This document shows, piece after piece, positions 1 through 8,532 of a DNA stretch of 64,000 nucleotides. How positions within the stretch are numbered: position 1 is the first letter of the stretch; every line of letters starts with the position of its first letter. The notes beneath the pieces were generated by a model, which saw only the letters and a program-made list of their open reading frames with translations, ran no database searches and was not told where the DNA came from. Source of the stretch: a bacterium (GTDB lineage: Bacteria > Bacillota > Bacilli > Lactobacillales > Streptococcaceae); the NCBI GenBank assembly GCA_905221125.1, contig CAJNBY010000002.1:1-64000 (forward strand), in the 5' to 3' direction. The position numbers and the translations under genes are program-made.

Positions 1-765
1 GAAAGTGATACCCCAGGCATCACAGTAGGCAAAGATGGTACAGTAACTGTCACAATCCCAGAAGGAGCAAAACCAGGCGATAAGATTACAGGAACAATCA
101 CCGTAACGTATCCAGATGGATCAAAAGATATCGTTCCAGTGGAAGTAACGGTTAGAGAGAAAGACAAAGACATCTACACACCAGAGTACGACAAAGGAAA
201 TGGCAAAACAGGTGGCACTGTTGAATTACCATTGAAAGAGAAATCTGGAAAAGAAATTCCAGAAGGAACTAAGTTCGAAAGTGATACTCCAGGCATCACA
301 GTAGGCAAAGATGGTACAGTAACTGTTACAATCCCAGAAGGAGCGAAACCAGGCGATAAGATTACAGGAACAATCACCGTAACTTACCCAGATGGCTCAA
401 AAGACATCGTTCCAGTGGAAGTAACAGTTAGAGAGAAAGACAAAGACATCTACACACCAGAGTACGACAAAGGAAACGGCAAACCAGGTGGCACTGTCGA
501 ATTACCATTGAAAGAGAAAACTGGAAAAGAAATTCCAGAAGGAACTAAGTTCGAAAGTGATACCCCAGGCATCACAGTAGGCAAAGATGGTACAGTAACT
601 GTCACAATCCCAGAAGGAGCAAAACCAGGCGATAAGATTACAGGAACAATCACCGTAACTTACCCAGATGGCTCAAAAGACATCGTTCCAGTGGAAGTAA
701 CAGTTAGAGAGAAAGACAAAGACATCTACACACCAGAGTACGACAAAGGAAACGGCAAACCAGGA
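1..765 (+). repeat. 276-bp in-frame tandem repeat, copies starting at 1, 277 and 553
   Basis: The unit starting GAAAGTGATA recurs at exactly 276-bp spacing (92 codons). The third copy diverges after about 765 into the wall-spanning region. Copies differ at only a few, mostly synonymous, positions, for example ACC/ACT. The array continues upstream beyond the window edge, so total copy number cannot be read here. Confidence 0.95.
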
Positions 766-1035
766 ACTAAGGTAGAAATACCAGTCAAACCTGACACTAA
801 TGGAGGTTCTGGTCAAGATACACCAGCACCAGCTACTCCAACTCCAAATGCAGTTACTCCGAATGCAGATCAGGTAGATACTAAGACTACTGTTGATAAT
901 GGAGCTAATTCAAATGATTCTCAAAATGTATTGCCAAATACAGGGACAGAATCAAATGCGACTCTTGCATCTCTAGGACTTCTTGGACTATTGAGTGGAT
1001 TTGGACTTGTAGCTCGCAAGAAAAAAGAAGACTAA
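1..1035 (+). CDS. LPXTG-anchored surface protein with Rib-like repeats (5' truncated by window)
   Basis: The reading frame is open from base 1, so only the C-terminal 344 residues are visible. Most of it is a 92-residue repeat carrying the Rib/alpha-like signature YPDGSKDIVPVEVTV, with about 2.8 copies in view. A Pro/Thr-rich wall-spanning stretch follows, then LPNTG, a hydrophobic segment and a KKKED tail, which is a complete sortase A sorting signal. Family knowledge: Rib-type repeats form rod-like stalks in streptococcal adhesins, and copy number varies by recombination. The N-terminal ligand-binding part lies outside the window, so its target is unknown. The near-identical nucleotide repeats imply recent duplication or gene conversion. 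Confidence 0.93.
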   Translation, partial: ESDTPGITVGKDGTVTVTIPEGAKPGDKITGTITVTYPDGSKDIVPVEVTVREKDKDIYTPEYDKGNGKTGGTVELPLKEKSGKEIPEGTKFESDTPGITVGKDGTVTVTIPEGAKPGDKITGTITVTYPDGSKDIVPVEVTVREKDKDIYTPEYDKGNGKPGGTVELPLKEKTGKEIPEGTKFESDTPGITVGKDGTVTVTIPEGAKPGDKITGTITVTYPDGSKDIVPVEVTVREKDKDIYTPEYDKGNGKPGTKVEIPVKPDTNGGSGQDTPAPATPTPNAVTPNADQVDTKTTVDNGANSNDSQNVLPNTGTESNATLASLGLLGLLSGFGLVARKKKED

Positions 1036-1138
1036 AAATTTAGTCAGATGAATATTCATTCTTTTGTATTGTAAAGACAAACTAGATTGGTTCTGGGAAT
1101 CGTGTTCGTCATAAAATAAAAAGAATGTTTAGAGAAAG

Positions 1139-1192
1139 AAAGCGAACAATGCTAGGATTTTGTTAAAGGGAATTCTAAGTATTGTTCGCTTT
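1139..1192 (+). terminator. Long-loop inverted repeat, likely terminator of the surface-protein gene
   Basis: AAAGCGAACAAT at 1139-1150 is perfectly complementary to ATTGTTCGCTTT at 1181-1192, with a 30-nt loop and a short T run. The loop can pair further (AGGATT with AATTCT). The right arm ends six bases before the hemW -10 element, so terminator and next promoter nearly touch. Confidence 0.65.
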
Positions 1193-1194
1193 TA

Positions 1195-1203
1195 TGGTAT
1201 AAT
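1195..1203 (+). promoter_or_regulatory. Extended -10 promoter of hemW
   Basis: TGGTATAAT is a perfect extended -10. No good -35 is seen (CTAAGT at the expected place). The predicted start of transcription, about 7 nt downstream, falls on or next to the hemW ATG at 1211, suggesting a leaderless mRNA. Confidence 0.7.
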
Positions 1204-1210
1204 AATTACT

Positions 1211-2341
1211 ATGCAGAATAAACCAACGTCAGCCTATGTGCACATCCCATTTTGTACCCAGATTTGTTATTATTGTGACTTTTCAAAAGTATTTATCAAG
1301 AACCAGCCAGTTGATAGCTATTTGGAGCATCTGCTGGAAGAGTTTCGTTCTTATGATATTCAAAAGTTGCGAACTCTTTATATCGGTGGTGGTACACCGA
1401 CAGCCCTGTCGGCTCTGCAACTGGAGGTATTGCTGGATGGCTTGACTAAAAACTTGGACTTGTCAGTCTTGGAAGAGTTGACCATTGAAGCCAATCCGGG
1501 CGACTTGGATGCGGATAAGATAGCTGTTTTGAAGAACTCGGCTGTCAACCGTGTTTCGCTAGGCGTGCAGACCTTTGACGACAAGATGCTGAAAAAGATT
1601 GGGCGCAGTCATTTGGAGAAGGATATTTATGAAAATATCGACCGCCTTAAATTAGCTGGTTTTGACAATATCTCCATTGATTTGATTTATGCGCTGCCTG
1701 GTCAGACCATGGAACAAGTCAAGGAAAATGTAGCTAAAGCCATTGGACTGGATATTCCCCATATGAGTTTGTATAGCTTGATTTTGGAAAACCATACGGT
1801 CTTTATGAATCGGATGAGACGAGGGAAATTGCCTCTGCCTAAGGAAGAACTGGAAGCGGAGATGTTTGAGTACATCATCGCAGAGCTGGAGAGAGCAGGT
1901 TTTGAGCATTATGAGATTTCCAATTTTTCCAAACCCGGTTTTGAAAGTCGCCACAATCTCATGTACTGGGACAATGCCGAATACTATGGCATTGGTGCTG
2001 GGGCATCGGGTTATGTCAATGGTGTTCGTTATAAAAATCATGGTCCCATTCGTCATTATCTCAGTGCGGTTGAGGAAGGCAATGCTCGTATCACAGAAGA
2101 GAACCTGAGTCAAAAAGAGCAAATGGAAGAAGAAATGTTCTTAGGACTCCGCAAGAAATCAGGGGTTTCTATGACACGATTTGAGGAAAAATTTGGCTGG
2201 TCCTTTGAGGGACTTTATGGCGAAATTGTCAATGACTTGGTGCAACAAGGTCTCATGCAGATTGAGGGTGACCGAGTTCGCATGACAAAGAGAGGTCTCT
2301 TTTTGGGAGACACTGTAGCAGAACGATTTATTTTGGAGTAG
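1211..2341 (+). CDS. hemW: Radical SAM heme chaperone HemW
   Basis: A 376-residue cytosolic radical-SAM protein. The N-terminal CxxxCxxC motif (C15, C19, C22 in HIPFCTQICYYC) binds the 4Fe-4S cluster, and YIGGGTPT and NRVSLGVQTF are typical of the HemN/HemW family. HemW-type proteins were long annotated as coproporphyrinogen III oxidase; since streptococci make no heme, a heme-handling chaperone role is more likely (inference). The frame is open from a TTG at 1160, but homology starts at MQNKP, so ATG 1211 is chosen. No ribosome binding site precedes that ATG; the -10 element ends 7 nt upstream. It is followed 4 bp later by the thioesterase gene. Confidence 0.93.
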   Translation: MQNKPTSAYVHIPFCTQICYYCDFSKVFIKNQPVDSYLEHLLEEFRSYDIQKLRTLYIGGGTPTALSALQLEVLLDGLTKNLDLSVLEELTIEANPGDLDADKIAVLKNSAVNRVSLGVQTFDDKMLKKIGRSHLEKDIYENIDRLKLAGFDNISIDLIYALPGQTMEQVKENVAKAIGLDIPHMSLYSLILENHTVFMNRMRRGKLPLPKEELEAEMFEYIIAELERAGFEHYEISNFSKPGFESRHNLMYWDNAEYYGIGAGASGYVNGVRYKNHGPIRHYLSAVEEGNARITEENLSQKEQMEEEMFLGLRKKSGVSMTRFEEKFGWSFEGLYGEIVNDLVQQGLMQIEGDRVRMTKRGLFLGDTVAERFILE

Positions 2342-2345
2342 GATC

Positions 2346-3083
2346 ATGGGCTTAACTTATCAAATGAAAATGAAAATTCCTTTTGATATGGCTGATATGA
2401 ACGGTCATATCAAACTTCCAGATGTGATTTTGCTGTCTCTGCAAGTTTCAGGGATGCAGTCGATTGAACTGGGAGTTAGTGATAAGGCCATTTTGGAAGA
2501 CTATAATCTGGTCTGGATTATCACAGACTATGATATTGAGGTGGTTCGTTTGCCTCGTTTTGCGGAAGAAATCACAATCGAAACGGAAGCACTGAGCTAC
2601 AATCGACTCTTTTGCTATCGTCGCTTTACCATTTATGATGAAGCAGGGGAGGAGCTCATCCACATGATGGCGACCTTTGTTCTCATGGACCGAGACAGTC
2701 GAAAAGTCCATGCTGTCGAGCCTGAGATTGTGGCTCCTTACCAGTCTGAGTTTGATAAAAAGCTCATCCGCGGACCAAAGTATGAGTCCTTGGAAGAGCC
2801 AATCAGCAAGGATTACCATGTTCGTTTTTACGACTTGGATATGAATGGTCATGTCAATAACAGTAAATACTTGGACTGGATTTTTGAGGTCATGGGAGCG
2901 GAATTTTTGACCCAGTATATTCCCAAGAAAATCAACCTCAAGTATGTCAAGGAAGTTCGACCAGGTGGAGTGATTACATCGGCTGTTGAACGGACTGGAC
3001 TGGAAAGCAAGCATGAAATTACAAGCGACGGTGCTACCAATGCCCAAGCAATCATCACATGGCAAGAAATAAAAAAAGATTAG
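2346..3083 (+). CDS. Acyl-ACP thioesterase, double hot-dog fold
   Basis: A 245-residue protein matching the FatA/FatB-like bacterial acyl-ACP thioesterase family. Two hot-dog halves are seen: residues about 1-130 with the helix motif around DMADMNGHIKLP, and about 145-245 with RFYDLDMNGHVNNSKYLDW, whose Asp/Asn/His residues are the expected catalytic region. It would release fatty acids from acyl carrier protein in the cytosol and so influence membrane lipid supply. It begins 4 bp after hemW and ends 9 bp before a HAD phosphatase gene, so the three are probably cotranscribed. Physiological substrate length cannot be read from sequence. Confidence 0.88.
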   Translation: MGLTYQMKMKIPFDMADMNGHIKLPDVILLSLQVSGMQSIELGVSDKAILEDYNLVWIITDYDIEVVRLPRFAEEITIETEALSYNRLFCYRRFTIYDEAGEELIHMMATFVLMDRDSRKVHAVEPEIVAPYQSEFDKKLIRGPKYESLEEPISKDYHVRFYDLDMNGHVNNSKYLDWIFEVMGAEFLTQYIPKKINLKYVKEVRPGGVITSAVERTGLESKHEITSDGATNAQAIITWQEIKKD

Positions 3084-3092
3084 GAAGAAAGT

Positions 3093-3866
3093 ATGAAATA
3101 TAAAGGCTATTTAATCGATTTAGACGGTACTATTTATAAGGGGAAAGACCGAATCCCGGCTGGAGAGGCTTTTGTCCATGAATTGCAAAAGCGGGACATT
3201 CCCTATCTCTTTGTAACCAACAATACAACCCGCACTCCAGAGAGTGTTCAGGAGATGCTGGCTCAGAATTTTAATATCGATACGCCCCTATCGACTGTCT
3301 ACACAGCGACTTTGGCAACTATCGACTATATGAATGACTTGGGACTGGAAAAGACGGTCTACGTCATCGGAGAAGCAGGGCTCAAGGAAGCCATCAAGGC
3401 GGCTGGTTATGTGGAAGACAAGGAAAATCCAGCCTATGTGGTAGTAGGACTGGACTGGCAAGTCGACTATGAAAAATTTGCCACAGCAACTCTTGCGATT
3501 CAAAAGGGTGCTCACTTTATCGGTACCAACCCTGATCTCAACATCCCGACAGAACGCGGTCTTTTGCCAGGTGCTGGTTCGCTGATTACACTGCTTGAAG
3601 TAGCAACACGAGTGAAGCCTGTTTATATCGGAAAACCAAATGCTATCATCATGGACAAGGCAGTTGAGCATTTAGGTTTGGAACGTGAAGAATTAATCAT
3701 GGTTGGAGACAACTATCTGACAGATATTCGAGCAGGGATTGACAATGGCATTCCAACGCTCTTGGTGACGACAGGTTTTACCAAGGCAGAAGAAGTAGCA
3801 GACCTGCCAATCGCACCGACTCATGTGGTTTCTAGCCTTGCGGAGTGGGATTTTGATGAAAACTAA
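3093..3866 (+). CDS. HAD-superfamily phosphatase, NagD/AraL-like (class IIA)
   Basis: A 257-residue cytosolic HAD hydrolase. Motif I is [12 protein letters not shown] (residues about 6-17) with the nucleophile and acid Asp, motif II lies in FVTNNTT (about 39-45), motif III includes the Lys in YIGKPN, and motif IV is [10 protein letters not shown]. The large C2B cap between motifs II and III is typical of NagD, AraL and p-nitrophenyl phosphatases. Members dephosphorylate sugar or nucleotide phosphates with broad specificity; the exact substrate is unknown. A ribosome site (GGAAGAAAG) precedes ATG 3093. Its last codons overlap the next gene, indicating translational coupling. Confidence 0.87.
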   Translation: MKYKGYLIDLDGTIYKGKDRIPAGEAFVHELQKRDIPYLFVTNNTTRTPESVQEMLAQNFNIDTPLSTVYTATLATIDYMNDLGLEKTVYVIGEAGLKEAIKAAGYVEDKENPAYVVVGLDWQVDYEKFATATLAIQKGAHFIGTNPDLNIPTERGLLPGAGSLITLLEVATRVKPVYIGKPNAIIMDKAVEHLGLEREELIMVGDNYLTDIRAGIDNGIPTLLVTTGFTKAEEVADLPIAPTHVVSSLAEWDFDEN

Positions 3867-4470
3867 ACTGACCTTCTGGGGCTCTATGCTCTTTCTCCTC
3901 TCCCTCTCGATCCTGCTGACCATTTATCTGGCTTGGATTGTTTATCCATTGGAAATTCAGTGGCTCAACTTAACAAATCGGGTCTATTTAAAACCAGAAA
4001 CCATTCAGTACAATTTTCATATCTTGATGAATTACCTGACCAATCCTTTTAGTCAGGTTCTAGAGATGCCAGATTTTCGTTCATCATCAGCTGGTTTGCA
4101 CCACTTTGCGGTGGTGAAGAATCTCTTTCACTTGGTACAGCTAGTTGCCCTAGTGACACTGCCAAGTTTCTATGTCTTTGTCAAAGGGATTGTGAAAAAG
4201 GGCTTTTTATCTTTATTTAGTAAAGGGCTTTTGGCTCTAGTGGTCTTGCCTTTACTGATTGGACTTGGGGGAGTTTTGATTGGTTTTGATCAATTCTTTA
4301 CTCTTTTCCATCAAATTCTCTTTGTGGGAGATGATACCTGGCTTTTTGATCCAGCCAAGGATCCTGTTATTCTGATTTTGCCAGAGACCTTCTTCCTTCA
4401 TACCTTCCTCCTCTTTTTTGCCCTCTATGAAAGCTTCTTTGGTTTTCTATACCTGAAAGCCCGTAAGTAG
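3856..4470 (+). CDS. TIGR01906-type integral membrane protein
   Basis: A 204-residue membrane protein with about four to five predicted transmembrane helices: one at residues 7-30, then helices near 90-115, 125-150 and 180-198. It resembles the uncharacterised streptococcal/lactobacillal membrane family TIGR01906, with the short motif [11 protein letters not shown] in the first outside loop. ATG 3856 is chosen because it starts [10 protein letters not shown] before the first helix; the frame runs back to 3823 but that would add non-membrane residues inside the upstream gene. It overlaps the HAD gene by 11 bp. No function is known, and nothing here suggests one beyond the pairing with the phosphatase. 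Confidence 0.75.
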   Translation: MKTKLTFWGSMLFLLSLSILLTIYLAWIVYPLEIQWLNLTNRVYLKPETIQYNFHILMNYLTNPFSQVLEMPDFRSSSAGLHHFAVVKNLFHLVQLVALVTLPSFYVFVKGIVKKGFLSLFSKGLLALVVLPLLIGLGGVLIGFDQFFTLFHQILFVGDDTWLFDPAKDPVILILPETFFLHTFLLFFALYESFFGFLYLKARK

Positions 4471-4577
4471 TAATACTAAGGATGTTTCTGTTTTGCATAA
4501 ATAAATTAAGTATGTGATTCGAAACTATCGTTAAGAGTGAATTAACTAATTCTGAATAGTGTCCATCGTTCGCAAAC

Positions 4578-4609
4578 AGTCTATTTTTCTTGAAAAATAG
4601 GCTTTTTTT
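4578..4609 (+). terminator. Rho-independent terminator after the hemW operon
   Basis: A 12-bp stem (AGTCTATTTTTC with GAAAAATAGGCT, one G-T pair) is closed by a very tight loop and followed by TTTTTTT. The 107 bases between the stop codon at 4470 and this hairpin show no gene or recognisable repeat. Confidence 0.85.
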
Positions 4610-4620
4610 CTAAAAATCTC

Positions 4621-4649
4621 TAGTCAAGCGCTTTATTTTTTTGTATAAT
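4621..4649 (+). promoter_or_regulatory. spxA promoter
   Basis: TAGTCA (4621-4626), a 17-bp spacer and TATAAT (4644-4649) with TTG before it. The predicted start near 4656 leaves a leader of about 28 nt with the AAGAAGAGAAAAGC ribosome region before ATG 4684. Confidence 0.75.
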
Positions 4650-4683
4650 AGAAGTAGCAAAGTATAGATAAGAAGAGAAAAGC

Positions 4684-5085
4684 ATGATTACACTATTTCT
4701 ATCACCGAGCTGTACTTCATGTCGTAAGGCAAAGGCCTGGTTAGAAAAACATAAGGTGCCCTTTGAGGAACACAATATTATGACCAGTCCCTTAACGAGA
4801 AAAGAATTGCAACACATTCTTTCCTTGACCGAAAATGGTACTGATGACATCATTTCAACTCGTTCAAAAATTTTTCAAAAATTAGATATTGATGTAGAAA
4901 GTATTTCGGTATCGGAATTGCTTCATTTGATTGAGCAGTACCCTAGTCTTTTGCGTCGTCCCATTATTATCGATGCTAAACGCATGCAGATCGGTTTTAA
5001 TGAAGATGAGATTCGTGCTTTTCTCCCTCGTAGTTATCGTAAGCAAGAACTAAAAGAAGCAAGAATGAGAGCTGGTATTAGTTAA
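4684..5085 (+). CDS. spxA: Spx-family RNA polymerase-binding regulator
   Basis: A 133-residue ArsC/Spx-family protein. The redox-sensing CxxC (C10, C13 in SPSCTSC) and the RRPIIID segment of the central domain are intact. Spx proteins bind the RNA polymerase alpha C-terminal domain and redirect transcription during thiol stress. In pneumococcus an Spx paralogue (SpxA1) also represses competence genes; gene order (followed by UPF0223 and an inositol phosphatase) fits that locus from memory, but streptococci carry two paralogues, so the number is left off. Its stop overlaps the next ATG by one base (TAATG), indicating coupling. Confidence 0.9.
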   Translation: MITLFLSPSCTSCRKAKAWLEKHKVPFEEHNIMTSPLTRKELQHILSLTENGTDDIISTRSKIFQKLDIDVESISVSELLHLIEQYPSLLRRPIIIDAKRMQIGFNEDEIRAFLPRSYRKQELKEARMRAGIS

Positions 5086-5363
5086 TGAACAAACAGTATA
5101 GTTACCCACTAGATTTGTCGTGGAGCACTGAAGAACTTGCTTCAGTGCTTTCTTTTTTTAATGATGTTGAAGCTGCCTATGAGGGCAAGGTAGAGGCTAA
5201 AAAGTTACTGGATACTTATAAGGGGTTCAAGGCGGTCGTTCCAAGCAAGAGTGAAGAAAAACGTTTGGGACGAGAATTTGAAACGGTCAGTGGCTATTCG
5301 CTTTACCGAGCGGTTCAGGCTGCCAAGGAAAAAGGGGAAGGGAAGATTTCTCTTGGAAAGTAA
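5085..5363 (+). CDS. UPF0223 family protein
   Basis: A 92-residue, soluble, charged protein of family UPF0223 (Bacillus YktA-like), recognised by [11 protein letters not shown] at the N-terminus, [10 protein letters not shown] and the C-terminal [10 protein letters not shown]. The function of the family is unknown. It starts within the spxA stop codon (TAATG) and ends 11 bp inside the start of the inositol phosphatase gene, so the three are translated as a coupled set. Conserved linkage to an inositol-phosphatase gene is the only functional hint. Confidence 0.85.
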   Translation: MNKQYSYPLDLSWSTEELASVLSFFNDVEAAYEGKVEAKKLLDTYKGFKAVVPSKSEEKRLGREFETVSGYSLYRAVQAAKEKGEGKISLGK

Positions 5364-6126
5364 ATTTGAATTTGCTAAAGAGCTAATTAAGAAAGCGGGC
5401 CAGTATATCCTTGACCACATGCAGGAAGACTTGCGTGTTGAGACCAAGTCCTCTCCTACAGACTTGGTGACCAGACTGGACAAGGAAGTTCAGGAGCTTT
5501 TGATTAGTGAGATTTTGTCCCGTTATCCTGAGGATAAGATTTGTGCTGAAGAGGGCTGTTTGCGTGCTTCGGTGCAAGAGGGCAAGGTGTGGATCATTGA
5601 TCCCATTGATGGTACCAATAATTTTGTCGCCCAGCAGGAAGATTTTGCTGTTATGATGGCTTATTTTGAAAATGGTCAGGGGCAGTTTGGTCTGATTTAT
5701 GATGTGGTCAAAGGGGATTGTTATCACGGTGGTGGTAAGTTTCCAGTCTGTCGAAATGATCAGCCACTAGCTCCCTTTAAAGCCAAACCACTTGGAGATT
5801 TTCTCATTGCAGGAAATAGTGGTATGCTGGAAACCAATGAATGGGGGCTGGCTGATTTGAGCCGAGCTGTTCTTGGTGTTCGTGTCTATGGGAGTGCGGC
5901 CATTAGTTTTGCCAAGATTTTGTCAGGGCGTTTGTTGACCTATGTCACCTATCTGCAACCATGGGATTATGCTGCAGCTAGTATTTTAGGTGAAAGTCTG
6001 GGTTATCGTGTGGTGACCCTTTCTGGTGAAGCTCCTGATTTTCAAACTAGACAGCCTGTCATGATGGTGCCTCTTGAGATGCAGGAGGAAATTCAGTCCT
6101 ATATTTACGAAAGGAAAAGAACTTAA
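5353..6126 (+). CDS. Inositol monophosphatase family protein
   Basis: A 257-residue Mg-dependent phosphatase of the IMPase/SuhB/CysQ superfamily. Metal-site motifs are all seen: [16 protein letters not shown] with the Glu, [13 protein letters not shown] with the Asp pair, and WDYAAASIL near the C-terminus. Substrates in the family include inositol phosphate, NADP and PAP; which one applies is not clear. The start is chosen at TTG 5353, which follows a purine-rich GGGGAAGGGAAG and aligns with the usual N-terminus ([12 protein letters not shown]); the frame is open farther upstream inside the UPF0223 gene. The stop is directly adjacent to the rsmF ATG. Confidence 0.85.
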   Translation: MESKFEFAKELIKKAGQYILDHMQEDLRVETKSSPTDLVTRLDKEVQELLISEILSRYPEDKICAEEGCLRASVQEGKVWIIDPIDGTNNFVAQQEDFAVMMAYFENGQGQFGLIYDVVKGDCYHGGGKFPVCRNDQPLAPFKAKPLGDFLIAGNSGMLETNEWGLADLSRAVLGVRVYGSAAISFAKILSGRLLTYVTYLQPWDYAAASILGESLGYRVVTLSGEAPDFQTRQPVMMVPLEMQEEIQSYIYERKRT

Positions 6127-7431
6127 ATGCAATTTCCAGAAGGATTTGTTGAAAAATATGAAGAGATACTAGGAGATGAGGCAAGAGATTTTCTTGCCTC
6201 TTTTGAGGAGGAAGCGGTTTCGGCTTTTCGGGTCAATCCCTTAAAAGAAGAGCAACTTTCCTTTTCTGATCCCATTCCTCAAACCCCTTGGGGACATTAT
6301 GGGAAGGTTTCAGGGAAATCGTCTGAGCATGCTACTGGTTTAGTTTATTCGCAAGAACCTGCTGCCCAGATGGTGGCTCAGGTCGCCCAACCCAGTCCTG
6401 GTATGAAGGTTTTGGATTTGGCCGCTGCACCAGGTGGTAAATCAACCCAACTGGCAGCCTATTTAGCAGGAGAAGGCCTTCTTGTCTCCAACGAAATTTC
6501 AAGCAAACGGGCTAAGATTTTAGTCGAAAACATGGAGCGCTTTGGAGCGACAAATGTCGTAGTGACCAATGAATCTGCTGACCGCTTGGCCAAGGTCTTT
6601 AAAGGCTATTTTGACCTCATTGTTCTTGATGCCCCGTGCTCGGGGGAAGGGATGTTCCGTAAGCAACCAGACGCTATGGATTATTGGAGTCTCGATTATC
6701 CGAGCCAATGTGCTAGCTTACAAAGAGAAATTCTGGCAGATGCGGTGACCATGTTAGCTGAAGGTGGTCGTCTGGTTTATTCGACCTGTACCTGGGCACC
6801 TGAGGAAAACGAAGAGATTGTCAATTGGCTGCTGGAAGAGTATGATTTTGACTTGTTACAAGTAGAGCATATCAATGGAATGGTAGCTGGTATTGACCTG
6901 CCAGAAACGGCTCGGATGTATCCTCATCATTTTAAGGGAGAGGGGCAATTTGTAGCCCATTTGCAATTTAAGGGTGACAATCCAGCACCAAAATGTAAGG
7001 CAAGTAAGAGCAATCTCAGTCGAGAACAAGTTACTTTGTGGCAGGAATTTGTACAAAAACATTTGAAGGTCAATCTAAGGGGTATCTTGCAGACGTTTGG
7101 TGACCAGCTTTATCTCTTACCAGAACTTTTGCCAGATTTAGGGAAACTCAAAATAGCCCGGAATGGCCTACATCTGGGTACCTTTAAGAAGAAACGCTTT
7201 GAACCCAGTTTCGCTCTTGGACTAGCCTTGAAACCGAGTCAGGTCAAGCAGTCGGTTGAAATTGACCAAGAAGCGTTTGTAAAGTATGCCGCTGGAGAGA
7301 CTGTTCAGCTGGCGGAAAGTCTGCCAAATGGTTGGTACCAAGTTTTGGTTCAGGGCAATGGTTTGGGCTTTGCTAAGGTGACTGGAAATGTTTTGAAAAA
7401 TTATTTTCCAAAAGGCCTCAGATTCAAGTGA
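6127..7431 (+). CDS. rsmF: 16S rRNA (cytosine-C5) methyltransferase, RsmF type
   Basis: A 434-residue NOL1/NOP2/Sun-family enzyme. The SAM-binding motif I is LDLAAAPGGKSTQ (about residues 97-109). The two catalytic cysteines lie in DAPCSGEGMF and STCTWAPEENE. The C-terminal third is a PUA-like RNA-binding extension typical of RsmF/YebU rather than the shorter RsmB. It would make m5C in 16S rRNA. It begins at the base after the IMPase stop codon and closes the spxA operon. No clear terminator follows; the next promoter starts only 7 bp later. Confidence 0.9.
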   Translation: MQFPEGFVEKYEEILGDEARDFLASFEEEAVSAFRVNPLKEEQLSFSDPIPQTPWGHYGKVSGKSSEHATGLVYSQEPAAQMVAQVAQPSPGMKVLDLAAAPGGKSTQLAAYLAGEGLLVSNEISSKRAKILVENMERFGATNVVVTNESADRLAKVFKGYFDLIVLDAPCSGEGMFRKQPDAMDYWSLDYPSQCASLQREILADAVTMLAEGGRLVYSTCTWAPEENEEIVNWLLEEYDFDLLQVEHINGMVAGIDLPETARMYPHHFKGEGQFVAHLQFKGDNPAPKCKASKSNLSREQVTLWQEFVQKHLKVNLRGILQTFGDQLYLLPELLPDLGKLKIARNGLHLGTFKKKRFEPSFALGLALKPSQVKQSVEIDQEAFVKYAAGETVQLAESLPNGWYQVLVQGNGLGFAKVTGNVLKNYFPKGLRFK

Positions 7432-7437
7432 AAATGC

Positions 7438-7466
7438 TAGTCAAAGTAGCTTGTCTATGTTATAGT
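7438..7466 (+). promoter_or_regulatory. Promoter upstream of the pst operon
   Basis: TAGTCA (7438-7443), a 17-bp spacer and TATAGT (7461-7466). The predicted start is about 7473, giving a leader of about 180 nt before pstS. The -35 hexamer is the same as that of spxA. I could not assign a phosphate-regulator box with confidence. Confidence 0.55.
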
Positions 7467-7472
7467 GGAAGT

Positions 7473-7577
7473 ATGGATTTTTTTCAAATTGTCTTTCATT
7501 TTAAGTCAAAATTGGTGGAAACGGTAACTGAGCAAATTTCAAGTAAAACCAAGCTCAGAACTTCAGTAGACTCTTGA
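7473..7577 (+). CDS. Possible leaderless 34-residue ORF ahead of pstS
   Basis: ATG 7473 lies 6 nt after the -10 element and opens a 34-codon frame (MDFFQIVFHFKSK at its start) ending at TGA 7577. No ribosome binding site could be transcribed in front of it. Composition is ordinary, with an amphipathic N-terminal part. I do not recognise it. It could be a leader peptide affecting pstS expression, an unrelated small protein, or chance; a pneumococcal small hypothetical gene at this place is a vague memory only. Confidence 0.3.
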   Translation: MDFFQIVFHFKSKLVETVTEQISSKTKLRTSVDS

Positions 7578-7653
7578 TTTAAAAAAAGAAAAACATAAAT
7601 AAATAGTTGAAAAAATTCACAGCATTCACCATTATTTTCAAGGAGAAAAAACA

Positions 7654-8532
7654 GTGAAAAAAAGGAAAAAACTCGCTCTATCCCTTGCGGCTCTCTTGCT
7701 AGCAGGTTCTTTGGCGGGATGTGCTAGCTGGATTGATCGTGGAGAATCCATGACAGCTGTTGGCTCAACAGCTCTTCAGCCTTTGGTCGAAGCAGCAGCA
7801 GATGAATTTGGCTCTATGCACGTTGGAAAAACAGTCAACGTCCAAGGTGGAGGATCTGGTACAGGTTTGTCTCAGGTTCAGTCTGGAGCCGTTGATGTAG
7901 GAAATTCAGACGTATTTGCCGAGGAAAAAGACGGTATCAACGCATCCGCTCTAGTGGACCATAAGGTAGCCGTAGCGGGCTTGGCAGTCATTGTAAATAA
8001 GGAAGTTGATGTTGAAAATCTGACAACTGAACAACTCCGTAGCATCTTCACAGGTCAAGTGACCAACTGGAAAGAAGTCGGTGGGAAAGACCTAGCCATT
8101 TCCATTATCAACCGCGCGGCAAGTTCTGGTTCGCGTGCAACCTTTGATAGTGTTGTCATGGATGGTCAATCGGCCGTGCAGAGTCAAGAACAGGATTCAA
8201 ATGGGATGGTCAAAAACATTGTTTCCCAGACACCAGGAGCCATTTCTTACCTAGCCTTTGCCTATGTGGATGACTCAGTTAAACGTATGAAGTTGAATGG
8301 CTATGAGCCGATTGCAGAAAATGTTACAAGCAATAACTGGCCTTTGTGGTCTTATGAACACATGTACACCCTAGGTCAACCAAATGAATTGGTGGCAGAA
8401 TTTCTCAACTTTGTCCTCTCAGATGAAGCGCAAAGCGGAATCGTTAAGGGAATGGGCTATATTTCTGTTAAGGAAATGAAGGTTGAAAAAGATGCTGTAG
8501 GAATGGTGACAGCACTAGAAGGGAGTCAATAA
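7654..8532 (+). CDS. pstS: Phosphate ABC transporter substrate-binding lipoprotein PstS
   Basis: A 292-residue lipoprotein. The signal peptide ends in the lipobox LAGC (Cys23), so the mature protein is anchored to the outer face of the membrane. Phosphate-binding motifs are seen in VGSTALQPL and [14 protein letters not shown], plus the later [10 protein letters not shown]. It captures inorganic phosphate for the PstCAB transporter. The start is GTG 7654, preceded by AAGGAGAAAA at good spacing. Its TAA overlaps the pstC ATG by one base. Length and composition are normal for streptococcal PstS. Pneumococci have a second, distinct pst locus; this one carries two pstB genes and phoU. Confidence 0.95.
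   Translation: MKKRKKLALSLAALLLAGSLAGCASWIDRGESMTAVGSTALQPLVEAAADEFGSMHVGKTVNVQGGGSGTGLSQVQSGAVDVGNSDVFAEEKDGINASALVDHKVAVAGLAVIVNKEVDVENLTTEQLRSIFTGQVTNWKEVGGKDLAISIINRAASSGSRATFDSVVMDGQSAVQSQEQDSNGMVKNIVSQTPGAISYLAFAYVDDSVKRMKLNGYEPIAENVTSNNWPLWSYEHMYTLGQPNELVAEFLNFVLSDEAQSGIVKGMGYISVKEMKVEKDAVGMVTALEGSQ

Noticed and set aside
174..653. Two 67-residue minus-strand ORFs (174-377 and 450-653) spaced 276 bp apart
   Set aside because: They are antisense shadows of the surface-protein repeat; the spacing equals the repeat period and they have no ribosome site.
1..765. Regular repeats that might be taken for a CRISPR array
   Set aside because: Units are 276 bp, coding and without distinct spacers; they encode a protein repeat.
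1160..1210. TTG 1160 as the hemW start
   Set aside because: It lies in the loop of the upstream terminator, upstream of the promoter, and the added residues match nothing in the family.
1652..2122. 156-residue minus-strand ORF opposite hemW
   Set aside because: No ribosome site or family features; lies wholly within a well-supported gene.
2448..3065. 205-residue minus-strand ORF opposite the thioesterase gene
   Set aside because: Shadow of codon bias in the real gene; composition is not protein-like.
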